Shown: positions 33,213-43,287, counted from the first letter of the stretch. The stretch: DNA of 64,000 bases from a bacterium (GCA_022778545.1 JALFDW010000042.1:124001-188000); one strand, 5' to 3'. Translations and numbers: made by a program. The notes: a model not told the origin generated them from the sequence alone.

Positions 33213-33686
33213 TTGAAGATCACAGAAGTGGTGGATCAGGCCGTGCGCGCAACGGTTGAGGCGCTGGGCTTTGAGCTGGATGAAGTAGAATATCAGAAAG
33301 AGCAGGGAAACTGGGTGCTCACCCTCTATATCGACGCGCCCGGAGGTGTAACGCTCGATGACTGCGAGCGCGTGAGCCATGCGGTCGACCCCATTTTGGA
33401 TGAGGCGGATCCGATCCCGGACGCATACTATCTTTCCGTGTCCTCCATCGGCCTTGACAGGCCGCTCAAGAAGGACAGGGACTTTGCCCGAAACGTCGGA
33501 AATAAGCTTGACGTAAAGCTTTATGCCCCGGTGAACAAAAAGAAGGAGTTTCTGGGCACGCTCGTTTCCTTTGATGCGGATTTCTTCACCATTGCCCTTG
33601 TGGGAAAGGATGGCGCGGTGGGAAACGAAATGACCATCGCCCGGAAGGATGCGGCGCTGGTGCGCCCGCATATCGACTTTGCATAA
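33213..33686 (+). CDS. rimP: Ribosome maturation factor RimP
   Basis: 157 residues, TTG start. RimP assists 30S assembly. Visible: GFELDEVEYQKEQGNWVLTLYID, GVTLDDCERVSHAVDPILDE and YYLSVSSIGLDRPLKKDRDFARNVG, the family core. First gene of the conserved rimP-nusA-ylxR-ylxQ-infB-rbfA operon. Confidence 0.95.
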   Translation: MKITEVVDQAVRATVEALGFELDEVEYQKEQGNWVLTLYIDAPGGVTLDDCERVSHAVDPILDEADPIPDAYYLSVSSIGLDRPLKKDRDFARNVGNKLDVKLYAPVNKKKEFLGTLVSFDADFFTIALVGKDGAVGNEMTIARKDAALVRPHIDFA

Positions 33687-33762
33687 GCGCAGGGCCGGAA
33701 GCAGAACATCGAACATAATTTATTCGTAATTTATTAGTAAAGATAAAACGGAGGAATCATCA

Positions 33763-34845
33763 ATGAACGCCGAATTCATGGAGGCACTCAACGCAATTGA
33801 AAAAGAGCGCGGCATCAGCAAGGATATCCTGATCGATGCTTTCGAATCCGCGCTGATCGCGGCATATAAGCGCAATTATGGCACCACGGGCAATGTGCGC
33901 GCCGTGGTGGACCGGGACACGGGCGAGGTGCAGATCTTCGCGTCCAAGACGGTGGTGGAAGAGGTGGAAGATCCTCATGCCGAGATCTCTCTGGAGAAGG
34001 CCCGCGCGATCAACCCGCTCTATGAAGTCGGCGACGTGCTGGAAGAAGAGGCGAACCCCCGCAGCTTTGGCCGCATTGCGGCGCAGACGGCGAAGCAGGT
34101 CGTGGTGCAGCGCATCCGCGAGGCGGAGCGCGGCGTCATCTTCGATGAATACGTGGAAAAGGAGAATGAGATCCTGACCGCCATTGTGCAGCGCGTGGAA
34201 AAGGGCGGCGTTTTCGTTGAGCTCGGCAAAACGGACGGCCTCATCGCCATGAACGAAACGATACCCGGCGAGGAATACAACAACAACGACCGCATCAAGG
34301 TCTATGTGCTGGAAGTGAGAAAGACCAATAAGGGACCGCAGGTGCTTGTTTCCCGCACGCATCCGGGCCTTGTGAAGCGCCTGTTCGAGCTCGAGGTGCC
34401 GGAGATCCAGAGCGGCGTGGTGCAGGTGAAATCCATTGCGCGCGAGGCAGGCTTCCGCACGAAAGTTGCGGTATTCTCCTCCGATCCGCAGGTGGATGCG
34501 GTCGGCGCATGTGTAGGCCAGCGCGGCATCCGCGTGGAGCGCATCGTCAATGAGCTGCATAACGAAAAGATCGACATCATTGAATGGGACAGCGACCCGG
34601 CTGTTTATATCGCAAAGGCGCTGAGCCCGGCGAAGGTGCTCATGGTTTATATCAACGAGGTCGAAAAGGCTGCGAAGGTGATCGTGCCGGATAACCAGCT
34701 TTCCCTCGCCATCGGCAAGGAGGGGCAGAATGCGCGCCTTGCGGCGAAGCTTACCGGCTGGAAAATCGACATCAAGAGCCAGACGCAGGCTGAGGAAGAG
34801 ATCGCCCTTTACGATGCGGAGCCTGCCGGAGAAGTGCAGGAATAA
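33763..34845 (+). CDS. nusA: Transcription termination/antitermination factor NusA
   Basis: 360 residues, RBS GGAGGA. N-terminal RNA polymerase binding domain ([35 protein letters not shown]), S1 domain, then KH1-KH2 with [28 protein letters not shown] and [22 protein letters not shown]. It lacks the C-terminal acidic repeats of E. coli NusA, as usual in Firmicutes. It modulates pausing and termination and probably acts on the hairpin upstream of rimP. Confidence 0.96.
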   Translation: MNAEFMEALNAIEKERGISKDILIDAFESALIAAYKRNYGTTGNVRAVVDRDTGEVQIFASKTVVEEVEDPHAEISLEKARAINPLYEVGDVLEEEANPRSFGRIAAQTAKQVVVQRIREAERGVIFDEYVEKENEILTAIVQRVEKGGVFVELGKTDGLIAMNETIPGEEYNNNDRIKVYVLEVRKTNKGPQVLVSRTHPGLVKRLFELEVPEIQSGVVQVKSIAREAGFRTKVAVFSSDPQVDAVGACVGQRGIRVERIVNELHNEKIDIIEWDSDPAVYIAKALSPAKVLMVYINEVEKAAKVIVPDNQLSLAIGKEGQNARLAAKLTGWKIDIKSQTQAEEEIALYDAEPAGEVQE

Positions 34846-34865
34846 AACCGGGAGGAGGTGTGCGT

Positions 34866-35138
34866 ATGGCAGCTGGGAAGAAGATCCCGATGCGGATGTG
34901 TGTGGGCTGCAGGCAGATGCGGCCGAAAAAGGAACTTTTGCGCATCGTGCGCACGCCGGAAAACGAGATCCGGCTTGACAGAACCGGTAAAGCCTCCGGG
35001 CGCGGCGCGTATATTTGCCCTGCGGCGGAGTGCCTGGAAAAGGCGCAGAAGATTCGCGCGCTGGAGCGTGCGCTGGAGCACAAGGTGGAGCCCGAGGTGT
35101 TCCTGCGCCTGAAAGAGGAGATCACTGCGGGTGAATGA
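34866..35138 (+). CDS. rnpM: RNase P modulator RnpM (YlxR, DUF448)
   Basis: 90 residues from ATG 34866, seven bases after GGAGGAGG. Family motifs PMRMCVGCRQMRPKKELLRIVR and GKASGRGAYICPAAECLEKA. YlxR binds RNase P RNA and modulates its activity in B. subtilis. ylxQ overlaps its stop. Confidence 0.9.
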   Translation: MAAGKKIPMRMCVGCRQMRPKKELLRIVRTPENEIRLDRTGKASGRGAYICPAAECLEKAQKIRALERALEHKVEPEVFLRLKEEITAGE

Positions 35139-35442
35139 AGCAAAGCTGCGCGGTGCGATGGGATTTGCCATGCGCGCCGGGAAATGCATCGCGGGCGATT
35201 TTGCCTGCGAACGTGCGGTGAAGCGCGGAAACGCGCGGCTGGTGCTGCTTGACACGGCAGCTTCCGCTGCGACGCAGGAACGGTATTCGGGCCTGTGCGA
35301 GCGCGCCGGAATCCCCTGCGTTGCCGTCCCGGATATGGGGCGGGCGATCGGCAAGGATGGGCGCATGGTCGCGGTGGTTACAGACGCACGGTTCGTACAG
35401 ATGATACTCGATGCATCCGCATCGGAAAAGAACGCAAATTAA
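35131..35442 (+). CDS. ylxQ: L7Ae-like ribosomal protein YlxQ
   Basis: 103 residues, GTG start inside the end of rnpM. The L7Ae/L30e fold pattern is seen in LRGAMGFAMRAGKCIAGDFACERAVKRGNARLVLLDTAAS and YSGLCERAGIPCVAVPDMGRAIGK. Binds kink-turn RNA; precise role unclear. In the nusA operon. Confidence 0.88.
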   Translation: MNEAKLRGAMGFAMRAGKCIAGDFACERAVKRGNARLVLLDTAASAATQERYSGLCERAGIPCVAVPDMGRAIGKDGRMVAVVTDARFVQMILDASASEKNAN

Positions 35443-35457
35443 CACGGGGGTGGCATA

Positions 35458-38190
35458 ATGGCGAAAGCAAAGTTTATCGATTCTGCAAAGGAGCTGGAGC
35501 AGCAGGCGAAGCAGCTTTTTGAGCGGGTCAGGAAAACGCATACCGATATGGGCACAACGCTGCAGGAAGTGCGCCGCGCCGAGGGTAAGCTGATAGAAAA
35601 AGAAAAGGCGGCCGAAAAGGAGCGCATCGAGAACGAGCGTGCGGAGCGCCTGCGCGAGCTGCTCGCTTCCGATGAGAGCCTTGCGTTCCACGTGGGCGAG
35701 CCGGATGAAGAGCTGCCTGTGGAGCAGCCGCAGAAAACGCCGGAAGCGCAGCATGAAGAAAAGGTGGAGAAACAGGAAATACCGCAGCAGAAACCCGAAA
35801 CTGCACCGGAGCAGCCCAAAACGCCGGAGGTGAAACCGGAGGAGCGCAGGGAAACGGAAGAAAAAGCGCAAAAGCCGGTGGAGCAGCCTGTGCGTGCGGA
35901 GCAGCAAAAGCCTGCTGAGCCCCCGAAACCGGCGGAGCGGAAGCAGCCGGCTGCCGCTGAGCCGCGCCGGCAGGAACAGAGGCCGCGTACACAGCAGGGC
36001 GGCTATCAGGCACAGCCGCAGGCGCAGACCGCTTATCAGCAGCGCGGCGGTCAGCAGCGCCCGCAAAACCAGGGTGGCTATCAGCAGCGCCCGGCAGGCC
36101 AGGGCAATTATCAGCAGCGCCCCGCAGGGCAGCAGCGTCCGGCAGGTCAGGGCGGCTATCAGCAGCGCCCGGCGGGTCAGCAGCGCCCGGCAAGCCAGCC
36201 GCGCGCAGAAGCGGTCCCGCTGCCGGGAACGGGCAAGGAACAACGTTCCTACGACCCCGGGAAGAACGCGCATACCCGCACGCGGGATGATGAACGCAAC
36301 AAGACGAAGAACAAGAAGACGCTCATGAAGGAGACCGCGCCCACGGCCCGCGGCTGGGATGATGACGGTGCATACGGCTCCCGGAAAAAGAAAAAGCAGC
36401 AGGCGCCCGTGCATAAGCCGGAACCTGTAAAGATCGAGAAAGCGGTGATTACCTCGGAAACCATTACAGTAAAGGAACTCTCCGAAAAGATCGGCAAGCC
36501 GGCGGCGGAGATCATCAAGAAGCTCTTTATCCTCGGCATTATGGCCACGATCAACCAGGAGATCGATTTCGACACCTGCTCGCTGATCGCGTCCGATTAC
36601 GGTATCGAGCTGGAACACAATGTCGCCAAGACCTTCGAAGAAGTTCTTCAGGAGAGCAGCGACGAAGTGGATGAATCCAGCGAGCTTGTGGAGCGCCCGC
36701 CTGTCGTGACCATCATGGGCCACGTTGACCATGGCAAGACCTCCCTGCTTGACGCGATCCGCAACAGCAGCATTACGGAAGGCGAGGCCGGCGGTATCAC
36801 ACAGCACATCGGCGCTTATACCGTTACCTGCAACGGCCGCACGATCACCTTCATCGATACGCCGGGCCATGAGGCGTTCACCTCCATGCGCGCGCGCGGC
36901 GCACAGGTGACGGATATCGTCATCCTCGTCGTTGCGGCGGATGACGGCATCATGCCGCAGACCGTTGAGGCGATCAACCATGCCAAGGCAGCGGAAGTGC
37001 CGATCATTGTTGCCATCAACAAGATGGATAAAGACACCGCGAACCCGGAGCGCGTCAAGCAGCAGCTTACGGAGTATGGCCTCGTCAGTGAGGAATGGGG
37101 CGGCGACACCATCTGCGTACCCGTTTCGGCAAAAACGCAGATGGGCCTTGATAACCTCCTCGAGATGGTTCTTCTTGAGGCCGACGTGCTCGAACTCAAG
37201 GCCAACCCCAACCGCCTTGCGAAAGGTACGATCATCGAGGCGGAGCTCGATAAGGGGCGTGGCCCGATCGCGACCGTGCTCGTTCAGAACGGCACGCTTA
37301 AAATCGGCGACACCATCGTTGCCGGCACGGCATATGGCCGCGTGCGTGCCATGGTGGATGACAAGGGCAGGCGCGTCAGCAAGGCCGGCCCGAGCCAGCC
37401 TGTTGAGGTGCTCGGCTTCTCCGAAGTGCCTGCTGCGGGCGACACCCTGAACGTTGCGGAGATCGACAAGCTCTCCCGCCAGGTAGCGGAGGAGCGGCGC
37501 GACAAGCAGAAGGCTGAGCAGCTCAAGAACCTTTCCAAGGTCTCTCTGGATGATCTCTTTAACCAGATCGCAGAAGGGCAGATCAAGGACCTCAACATCA
37601 TCGTCAAGGCGGATGTGCAGGGTTCTGTGGAAGCTGTCAAGCAGGCGCTTGAAAAGCTCTCCAACGACGAGGTGCGCGTCCGCTGCATTCACGGCGGCGT
37701 AGGTGCGATCACGGGTTCGGACATCATGTTCGCTTCGGCTTCCAACGCCATCATCATCGGCTTCAACGTGCGCCCGGATGCGGCGGCACGCGCGGCGGCC
37801 GAAAAGGAAAAGGTGGATATGCGCCTCTACCGCGTCATCTACAACGCGATCGAGGACATTGAAAAAGCCATGAAGGGCATGTTCAAGCCTGTTTATGAAG
37901 AAAATACGCTTGGACGCATTTCCGTGCGCAACACATTCAAGGTCAGCGGTGTCGGCACGATCGCGGGCGCATATGTGCAGGACGGCAAGGTCACGCGCAA
38001 CGCGCAGGTGCGTGTGGTGCGCGACGGCATCGTGATCCACGAGGGCAAGATCGCATCCCTCAAGCGCTTTAAGGACGATGTGAAGGAAGTTGCCACGGGC
38101 TATGAATGCGGCATCGGCATTGAAAACTTCAACGATATCCGCGAAGGCGATACCATCGAGGCATTCGAGATGGTGGAGGTCAAACGGTAA
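35458..38190 (+). CDS. infB: Translation initiation factor IF-2
   Basis: 910 residues. IF-2 brings fMet-tRNA to the 30S subunit and promotes subunit joining. The first ~310 residues are low complexity: Glu/Lys-rich coil, then a Pro/Gln tract with a repeated QQRPAGQ unit. A conserved IF-2 N-domain follows ([26 protein letters not shown]), then the G domain with [14 protein letters not shown] (P-loop), DTPGHEAF and NKMD, and the C-terminal tRNA-binding barrels. There is no sign of internal disruption. Confidence 0.96.
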   Translation: MAKAKFIDSAKELEQQAKQLFERVRKTHTDMGTTLQEVRRAEGKLIEKEKAAEKERIENERAERLRELLASDESLAFHVGEPDEELPVEQPQKTPEAQHEEKVEKQEIPQQKPETAPEQPKTPEVKPEERRETEEKAQKPVEQPVRAEQQKPAEPPKPAERKQPAAAEPRRQEQRPRTQQGGYQAQPQAQTAYQQRGGQQRPQNQGGYQQRPAGQGNYQQRPAGQQRPAGQGGYQQRPAGQQRPASQPRAEAVPLPGTGKEQRSYDPGKNAHTRTRDDERNKTKNKKTLMKETAPTARGWDDDGAYGSRKKKKQQAPVHKPEPVKIEKAVITSETITVKELSEKIGKPAAEIIKKLFILGIMATINQEIDFDTCSLIASDYGIELEHNVAKTFEEVLQESSDEVDESSELVERPPVVTIMGHVDHGKTSLLDAIRNSSITEGEAGGITQHIGAYTVTCNGRTITFIDTPGHEAFTSMRARGAQVTDIVILVVAADDGIMPQTVEAINHAKAAEVPIIVAINKMDKDTANPERVKQQLTEYGLVSEEWGGDTICVPVSAKTQMGLDNLLEMVLLEADVLELKANPNRLAKGTIIEAELDKGRGPIATVLVQNGTLKIGDTIVAGTAYGRVRAMVDDKGRRVSKAGPSQPVEVLGFSEVPAAGDTLNVAEIDKLSRQVAEERRDKQKAEQLKNLSKVSLDDLFNQIAEGQIKDLNIIVKADVQGSVEAVKQALEKLSNDEVRVRCIHGGVGAITGSDIMFASASNAIIIGFNVRPDAAARAAAEKEKVDMRLYRVIYNAIEDIEKAMKGMFKPVYEENTLGRISVRNTFKVSGVGTIAGAYVQDGKVTRNAQVRVVRDGIVIHEGKIASLKRFKDDVKEVATGYECGIGIENFNDIREGDTIEAFEMVEVKR
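36037..36195 (+). repeat. Tandem repeats in the infB linker
   Basis: Roughly 30-base units coding for [17 protein letters not shown] repeated five to six times with small changes; in frame, so length changes would not break infB. Confidence 0.8.
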
Positions 38191-38205
38191 ACGGCAAACC
38201 CGGAA

Positions 38206-38231
38206 AAGGAGCAGGCAGCTGCCTGCTCCTT
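38206..38231 (+). other. Perfect 26-bp palindrome between infB and rbfA
   Basis: AAGGAGCAGGCAG is followed at once by its own reverse complement. In RNA it gives a long stem with almost no loop and only a weak T-run afterwards, so it may be a processing or mRNA-stability element or a leaky terminator. Confidence 0.7.
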
Positions 38232-38253
38232 CAAAAACTGATGAGGAGAATCC

Positions 38254-38631
38254 ATGGCAAACATAAGATATGACAGGATCAACGAAGAGGTCAAAAAGGC
38301 CATCAGCGAGATCGTGCGCGAAATGAAAGACCCGCGCATTTCGCAGATGACGACGATCATGAGCGCGGAGGTCACAAACGATCTGAAGCAGGCCAAAGTG
38401 CGCGTGAGCGTCTATGACCCGGACGATGCGGTGCGGGAGGCATCCGTTGCGGCGCTTAACCGCGCAGCCGGCTTTATCCGCCATGAGCTTGGGACGCGGG
38501 TCGACCTGCGCGCACTGCCGCAGCTGAAATTCACGCTGGATAATTCCATTGAATACAGCGTGCATATCGCGCAGATATTGAACGACCTGAATAAGGACAA
38601 AAAGGAACAGCAGGGCGAACAGGAAAACTGA
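38254..38631 (+). CDS. rbfA: Ribosome-binding factor A
   Basis: 125 residues. Motifs RYDRINEEVKKAISEIVREMKDPRIS, TNDLKQAKVRVSVY and FIRHELGTRVDLRALPQLKFTLDNSIEY identify the KH-type 30S assembly and cold-adaptation factor. RBS GAGGAG. Ends with a charged tail (DKKEQQGEQEN). Confidence 0.95.
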   Translation: MANIRYDRINEEVKKAISEIVREMKDPRISQMTTIMSAEVTNDLKQAKVRVSVYDPDDAVREASVAALNRAAGFIRHELGTRVDLRALPQLKFTLDNSIEYSVHIAQILNDLNKDKKEQQGEQEN

Positions 38632-38669
38632 GCGCACTGTAAAAATCGCATGAAAAAGGAGCGTGCAGC

Positions 38670-39653
38670 ATGCAGGAGGAGGCGCTGCGCAGCGTTGCTG
38701 CGTTCATAAAGGAAAACGACGGGTTTACGGTGATCGCCCACACCTCGCCGGATGGCGATGCGCTGGGCGCTTCCCTTGCGCTTTGCGGCGCGCTGAACCG
38801 CATGGGCAAACGCGCGGAGGTCGTCTGTGAACAGCCTGTGCCGCGTGTTTATACGTTCCTGCCGGGCGCGGAACAGGTGCGCCTGCCGGAACAGGCGGTG
38901 CAGATGGAGAATGTTATTGCGGTGGACTGTGCCGACCGGGAGCGGATGGGCGCGGCGTTCCGCCTGTTTGACAATGCGGCGCATACCTGTAACATCGACC
39001 ACCATCCGAGCAACGACCGTTATGCGGAACTGAATGTGGTGGATGACAAGGCTGCAGCGGCGGGAGAGATCGTGGCGTCACTTCTGGAGCTGGTTTTGCC
39101 GGAACTCGACGCAGCGCTTGCGACCTGCCTGTATACGGCTCTTATGACGGATACGGGGAACTTTGCTTACAGCAACACGCGCCCGGAGACATTTCACCTG
39201 GCGGCGCGGCTGCTTGCGGCGGGGGCGGACAACGCGGAGCTGAACCGGCTCGTGTACCGCATGGTTCCCTTCGCGAAGCAGAAGCTTTTGGGCCGCGCGC
39301 TCGATCATATGGAACTTCTCTGCGAAGGCAGGCTCGGCATTTCCCATGTGACGCTTGCCGACCTTGCGGAGACGGGCGCAAACGCAGAGGATACGGAAGG
39401 CATCATCGAGCATGTGCGGGACATCGAGGGCGTGGAAGTGGCGCTCTTCCTGCGGGAGACGGATTCCGGCATGTTTAAGGCGAGCCTGCGCTCAAAAAAA
39501 GCAGCGGATGTCGGCGCAGTCGCACAGACGCTGGGCGGCGGCGGGCACAAGCATGCGGCGGGATATACCGCCAATGGGCCGCTTGATGCGGCGCGCGCGG
39601 AAGCCGTGGCGCACTGTGAATGCGCATTGAGGAAAGTATGGAAGGAATTGTAA
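38670..39653 (+). CDS. nrnA: DHH phosphoesterase NrnA (oligoribonuclease/pAp phosphatase)
   Basis: 327 residues. DHH-family motifs: HTSPDGDALGASLAL (motif I), VDCADRERMG, NIDHHPSNDRYAE (the DHH itself), LMTDTGNFAYSNT, and a DHHA1 domain with LGGGGHKHAAG. Degrades short RNA oligomers and dephosphorylates 3'-phosphoadenosine 5'-phosphate. In the infB-rbfA-nrnA-truB order seen across Firmicutes. truB overlaps its end. Confidence 0.93.
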   Translation: MQEEALRSVAAFIKENDGFTVIAHTSPDGDALGASLALCGALNRMGKRAEVVCEQPVPRVYTFLPGAEQVRLPEQAVQMENVIAVDCADRERMGAAFRLFDNAAHTCNIDHHPSNDRYAELNVVDDKAAAAGEIVASLLELVLPELDAALATCLYTALMTDTGNFAYSNTRPETFHLAARLLAAGADNAELNRLVYRMVPFAKQKLLGRALDHMELLCEGRLGISHVTLADLAETGANAEDTEGIIEHVRDIEGVEVALFLRETDSGMFKASLRSKKAADVGAVAQTLGGGGHKHAAGYTANGPLDAARAEAVAHCECALRKVWKEL

Positions 39654-40549
39654 ACGTTTTGAAGCCGCCGGGAATGACTTCATCCAACGCGGTGGCGGAT
39701 GTCAGGCATATTTTCAACATGAAACGCGTGGGGCACACGGGCACGCTCGATCCGGGCGCGGCCGGTGTGCTGCCCATCTGCCTCGGGCGGGCGACGCGCC
39801 TGTTTGATTACCTTGTGGACAAGGAAAAGGAATACTATGCTGAGATCGCATTTGGCTGTGCGACCGATACGCAGGATTCCTATGGCGCGGTGATTGCGCG
39901 CGGCGAAGGAAGGGTCAGCGCGGAGCAGCTTTCCGCTGTGCTCCCGGCTTTTGTGGGCGAGATCGAACAGATCGCACCGATGTATTCTGCCGTGTGCGTG
40001 GATGGCAAGCGACTGTATCAGCTTGCGCGCGAAGGGGCGGATACGGTGCAGAAAACACGGCGCGTTACCATACATGCGCTCGAATCCGTTACGCAGACTG
40101 CGGAAAACCGCTTTCTCCTGCGTGTGCAATGCTCAAAGGGAACCTATGTGCGCACGCTCTGCAACGACATCGGCGCGGCGCTTGGCGTTCCGGCGCATCT
40201 TTCGTTTTTGCTGCGCAGCCGCTCCGGCGCGTTTGGCGTAGAGCAGGCATATTCCATTGCGGAACTTGCAGAACTCAAAGAAGAGGGAATGCTTGCGCAG
40301 ACGCTCATCAGCGTGGAGGATGCGCTCATGCACCTGCCTGAGGCACGGCTTGACGGGCTTTCTGCTCGCAATGCGCGGATCTTGACGAATGGTGCGGAAG
40401 TGGCGCACCCTGTGCTTGCAAGCCTGCCGGAGGGTATGCCTTTGCGTGCCTACGCCAACGGAAAATTCCTGGGCGTAGGGCTCATTGCAGCGGGAAAGCT
40501 GCATGTTACAACGTTCTTTGGAGAGGAGACAAAGCAGGATGCGGAATGA
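39638..40549 (+). CDS. truB: tRNA pseudouridine-55 synthase
   Basis: 303 residues from ATG 39638, which overlaps the end of nrnA and follows GAGGAAAG. Catalytic Asp in KRVGHTGTLDPGAAGVLPICLGRATRLFDYL; the YSAVCVDGKRLYQLAREG and KGTYVRTLCNDIGAALG motifs follow. Forms psi55 in the T-loop of tRNAs. ribF overlaps its stop. Confidence 0.94.
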   Translation: MEGIVNVLKPPGMTSSNAVADVRHIFNMKRVGHTGTLDPGAAGVLPICLGRATRLFDYLVDKEKEYYAEIAFGCATDTQDSYGAVIARGEGRVSAEQLSAVLPAFVGEIEQIAPMYSAVCVDGKRLYQLAREGADTVQKTRRVTIHALESVTQTAENRFLLRVQCSKGTYVRTLCNDIGAALGVPAHLSFLLRSRSGAFGVEQAYSIAELAELKEEGMLAQTLISVEDALMHLPEARLDGLSARNARILTNGAEVAHPVLASLPEGMPLRAYANGKFLGVGLIAAGKLHVTTFFGEETKQDAE

Positions 40550-41489
40550 AACACAGGGCAGCGTGATCGCTCTGGGCACGTTTGATGGCGTGCATGCGGG
40601 CCACCGCGCTCTGCTGCATCAGGCGGTGGAGCTTGCGGATGCGCTTCATGCAGCGCCGCTGGTATATACGTTCCGAAATCACCCACTCTCGCTGTTTGGC
40701 CGGGAACCCCGGCTTCTTATGACGGCGGAAGAGCGCATTGCGGCGCTCACCGCGATGGGGCTTCCCGTTGCGGCGGATGTGTTTGATGCGTCGTATGCCT
40801 CCACGCCGCCGCGGGATTTTGTGCGCATGCTTGTAGAGCGCTTTGCGCTTCGCGGCGTTGTTGCCGGCTTTAATTACACGTTTGGAGATCGCGGCGCAGG
40901 GGACACTGCGCTGTTGCAGGCGCTTGGGCAGGAAATGGGCTTTGCCGTGCGCATACTTGAGCCTGTTTCCTATGAAGGCGAACCGGTATCGAGCACGCGG
41001 ATTCGCGCCTGCCTGGAGCAGGGGAGGCTTCCTGAAGCCAACGCCATGCTGGGGATGCATTATGCGCTTTCCGGCACGGTGGCGGCAAACCGGCGCATCG
41101 GCCATGCGCTCGGCTTCCCGACGGCGAACCTGGAAGGATACGGGAACAAAGTGCTCCCGCTCCCGGGCGTATATGCAACGCGGGCGTTTGTTGCGGGGGA
41201 AGTGTTTAATGCGGTCACAAACGTTGGGAATAACCCGACGGTCGAAGGGCGCGTGACAACGGTGGAAACGCATCTGCTGGATTTTTCGCGGGACATTTAC
41301 GGCATGCCGCTCCGCGTGGAATTCGTGGAATTCCTGCGCGGTGAAGTGAAATTTTCCGGCCGGGAAGCGCTTGCGGCGCAGATTGCATCCGATGCTGCGC
41401 GTGCCCGCGAAATTTTAACAAAACAAGCTGAATTGCGGTTTACAAGCTGCTTTCGGTATGGTATACTTCCATGGTGCAAGAACCGTTAG
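40539..41489 (+). CDS. ribF: Bifunctional riboflavin kinase/FAD synthetase
   Basis: 316 residues from ATG 40539, in the end of truB, behind GAGGAGA. The N-terminal FAD synthetase part has IALGTFDGVHAGHRALL (nucleotidyltransferase HxGH-type site) and VSSTRIRACLEQG; the C-terminal riboflavin kinase has GRIGHALGFPTANLEG-like RRIGHALGFPTANLE and TNVGNNPTVEG. Makes FMN and FAD. The last 15 residues contain the promoter of rpsO in their DNA. Confidence 0.94.
   Translation: MRNETQGSVIALGTFDGVHAGHRALLHQAVELADALHAAPLVYTFRNHPLSLFGREPRLLMTAEERIAALTAMGLPVAADVFDASYASTPPRDFVRMLVERFALRGVVAGFNYTFGDRGAGDTALLQALGQEMGFAVRILEPVSYEGEPVSSTRIRACLEQGRLPEANAMLGMHYALSGTVAANRRIGHALGFPTANLEGYGNKVLPLPGVYATRAFVAGEVFNAVTNVGNNPTVEGRVTTVETHLLDFSRDIYGMPLRVEFVEFLRGEVKFSGREALAAQIASDAARAREILTKQAELRFTSCFRYGILPWCKNR
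41439..41467 (+). promoter_or_regulatory. rpsO promoter inside the 3' end of ribF
   Basis: TTTACA, 17 bp, TATACT. A TATAAT at 41535-41540 is too close to the rpsO ribosome binding site to be its promoter. Confidence 0.65.
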
Positions 41490-41556
41490 CTGTGTTTTGC
41501 GACACTCCGACGCTTGACTCGGTTCACGGCAATTTATAATTCAGGAGGAAACTTCA

Positions 41557-41814
41557 ATGGCAACCAAACAGGAAATCATCGCGGAATTCCAGCTTCATGA
41601 GGGCGATACCGGTTCTCCGGAAGTGCAGATCGCTCTTCTGACCGAGCGCATCAACCACCTCAACGAGCACCTTAAGCTCAACAAGAAGGACCATCACTCC
41701 CGTCGCGGCCTTCTCAAGATGGTCGGTCAGCGCCGCGGCCTTCTCAACTACCTGAAGGACACGGACATTGAGCGTTACCGCGCGATCGTTGCGCGCCTTG
41801 GCCTGCGCAAATAA
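41557..41814 (+). CDS. rpsO: 30S ribosomal protein S15
   Basis: 85 residues, [64 protein letters not shown] is the canonical S15 core, binding the three-way junction of 16S rRNA. Followed by a strong bidirectional terminator. Confidence 0.98.
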   Translation: MATKQEIIAEFQLHEGDTGSPEVQIALLTERINHLNEHLKLNKKDHHSRRGLLKMVGQRRGLLNYLKDTDIERYRAIVARLGLRK

Positions 41815-41833
41815 GCTGATTTCAAACAACAGA

Positions 41834-41876
41834 AAATGCCGGCGGAATTTGTTCCGCCGGCATTTGCGTTTTTGGT
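41834..41876 (+). terminator. Bidirectional terminator between rpsO and cysE
   Basis: A perfect 14-bp stem (AAATGCCGGCGGAA with its complement around TTTG) and T-rich flank; serves converging genes. Confidence 0.9.
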
Positions 41877-41896
41877 GCGTTCTGTGAAACAGCGCG

Positions 41897-42646
41897 TTAT
41901 TGCTGGCCTTGCCGGCCTTCGCAATCCTGCAGCGCCTCTTCAAGCGCCGCAATGCGCATGCGCAGCTTCGTAAGCTCCATTTCGACCGGGTCAGGCAGGT
42001 TTACCTGATCGAGGTCGATCGGGTCACGCGGGCTTGCTGAGACAGCTTTTGCGGTGGGGCAATCCGGTACGGAGGCGCAATCCGAAGCGCCGGGTATACA
42101 GGCGGGCGTTCCATCTGCCGTGCGGGGGCAGCCTGCGATCTTCACCACATGCCCGGGCACGCCGACAACGGTTGCATAAGGCGGCACATCCTTCAGGACA
42201 ACCGCACCTGCGCCGATCTTCGCATGATCCCCGACGGTGATGGGGCCAAGCACGCGCGCGCCGGAAGCAACCATCACGTTGTTGCCGATATTCGGGTGAC
42301 GTTTGCCCGTTTCCTTGCCTGTGCCGCCGAGGGTCACGCCCTGATAGAGCGTGACGTTATCCCCGATGACTGTGGTTTCTCCGATCACGACACCCATGCC
42401 GTGGTCGATAAAAAGCCGCTCGCCGATGATGGCGCCGGGGTGGATTTCGATGCCTGTGAAGAAGCGGGAAAGCTGGGACACACAGCGCGCAAGCATCTTC
42501 ATACCGTGGGTATGGAGAAAATGCGCTGTGCGGTGGCTGCGTACAGCGTGAAAGCCCGGGTAGCAGAGAAAAACCTCAAAGCCGCTTCTTGCGGCGGGGT
42601 CGCGCTCGAGAACGCAGCGGATATCGCTTTTCAGCCGTTCGAACAT
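41897..42646 (-). CDS. cysE: Serine O-acetyltransferase
   Basis: 249 residues from the ATG at 42644-42646 (about nine bases after AAAAGGA; an ATG three codons earlier lies directly on that site). Makes O-acetylserine, the CysK substrate. Left-handed beta-helix repeats are clear: [68 protein letters not shown]. The family normally ends soon after [10 protein letters not shown]; here ~70 more residues follow with four cysteines and a C-terminal coiled coil ([19 protein letters not shown]). It is monocistronic, with TATAAT on the minus strand at 42732-42737. No AACC-N13-GGT operator is seen. Confidence 0.93.
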   Translation of the reverse strand: MFERLKSDIRCVLERDPAARSGFEVFLCYPGFHAVRSHRTAHFLHTHGMKMLARCVSQLSRFFTGIEIHPGAIIGERLFIDHGMGVVIGETTVIGDNVTLYQGVTLGGTGKETGKRHPNIGNNVMVASGARVLGPITVGDHAKIGAGAVVLKDVPPYATVVGVPGHVVKIAGCPRTADGTPACIPGASDCASVPDCPTAKAVSASPRDPIDLDQVNLPDPVEMELTKLRMRIAALEEALQDCEGRQGQQ

Positions 42647-42833
42647 TTTGTTCATTCCTTTTCTGATGATCTATGCTATCATACCACGAAATCATGTGTT
42701 TTGGAATCATGACCATGGTATACAGCATGATATTATAGTATGCATTTTCTGTCACGCGGGTTTGGCCATGCGGAGAACGGCAAAGCAAAAAGCGGGCGTT
42801 TGACGGCCCGCCTGCCTGCGCCAGTGCTTGCGC

Positions 42834-43286
42834 TTACAGCTTTGCGCGGAACACTCCGGAGGTTTCTCCCCAGGGGTGATAGCCTGTCCCGATGCGCGTG
42901 AAGCCGTATTTTTCATAAAAACCAACATGGTCGCTGCAAAGGTACAGATAAGGGAAGCCCGCAGCGCGCGCATCCGCCTTTCCCCGTTCGATGAGCAGGC
43001 TCCCATAGGCATGCCCACGGTGGGAAGGCTCGATATACAGCGCGCAGAGCCAGGGGTAAAGATCCATGCGGCTGATAAAATCATTTGTGATGAGCCCCGC
43101 GCAGCCGATGACCGCATCGCCGTCTGTGAGCAGATACCATTGCGGCAGGGGCGCGTCGGCGTCGACCGCATAGTGGATACAATCGTCATAGACCATTTTA
43201 CTTGCTTCGCTGGCCCATTTTTCCTGAAAATAGCGGATCATGCGCTCCGCGCTTTCCGGGTGTTCCCGTACAGAAATGATTTCCAA
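42834..43286 (-). CDS. GNAT-family N-acetyltransferase
   Basis: 150 residues from TTG 43284-43286, eight bases after GGAGGA; a longer open frame upstream only reads through the methyltransferase gene in another phase. GNAT motif A is LYIEPSHRGHAYGSLLIERGKADARAAGF, followed by YLCSDHVGFYEKYGF, the usual acetyl-CoA site and C-terminal strand. Substrate unknown. Starts one base past the methyltransferase stop, so it is the second gene of a two-gene operon. Confidence 0.82.
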   Translation of the reverse strand: MEIISVREHPESAERMIRYFQEKWASEASKMVYDDCIHYAVDADAPLPQWYLLTDGDAVIGCAGLITNDFISRMDLYPWLCALYIEPSHRGHAYGSLLIERGKADARAAGFPYLYLCSDHVGFYEKYGFTRIGTGYHPWGETSGVFRAKL

Positions 43287-43287
43287 A

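Noticed and set aside
35122-38637. Very long open frame (1171 codons) on the minus strand opposite ylxQ-infB-rbfA
   Set aside because: A GC-rich mirror of conserved + strand genes; product is Arg/His/Leu-rich with no domain. Similar antisense frames oppose nrdJ, rpsB-tsf, dxr-rseP, polC and the EF-G-like gene.
41531-41540. TATAAT at 41535 as rpsO promoter
   Set aside because: Transcription would start within the Shine-Dalgarno sequence and the -35 spacing is 15 bp; TTTACA-N17-TATACT at 41439 fits better.
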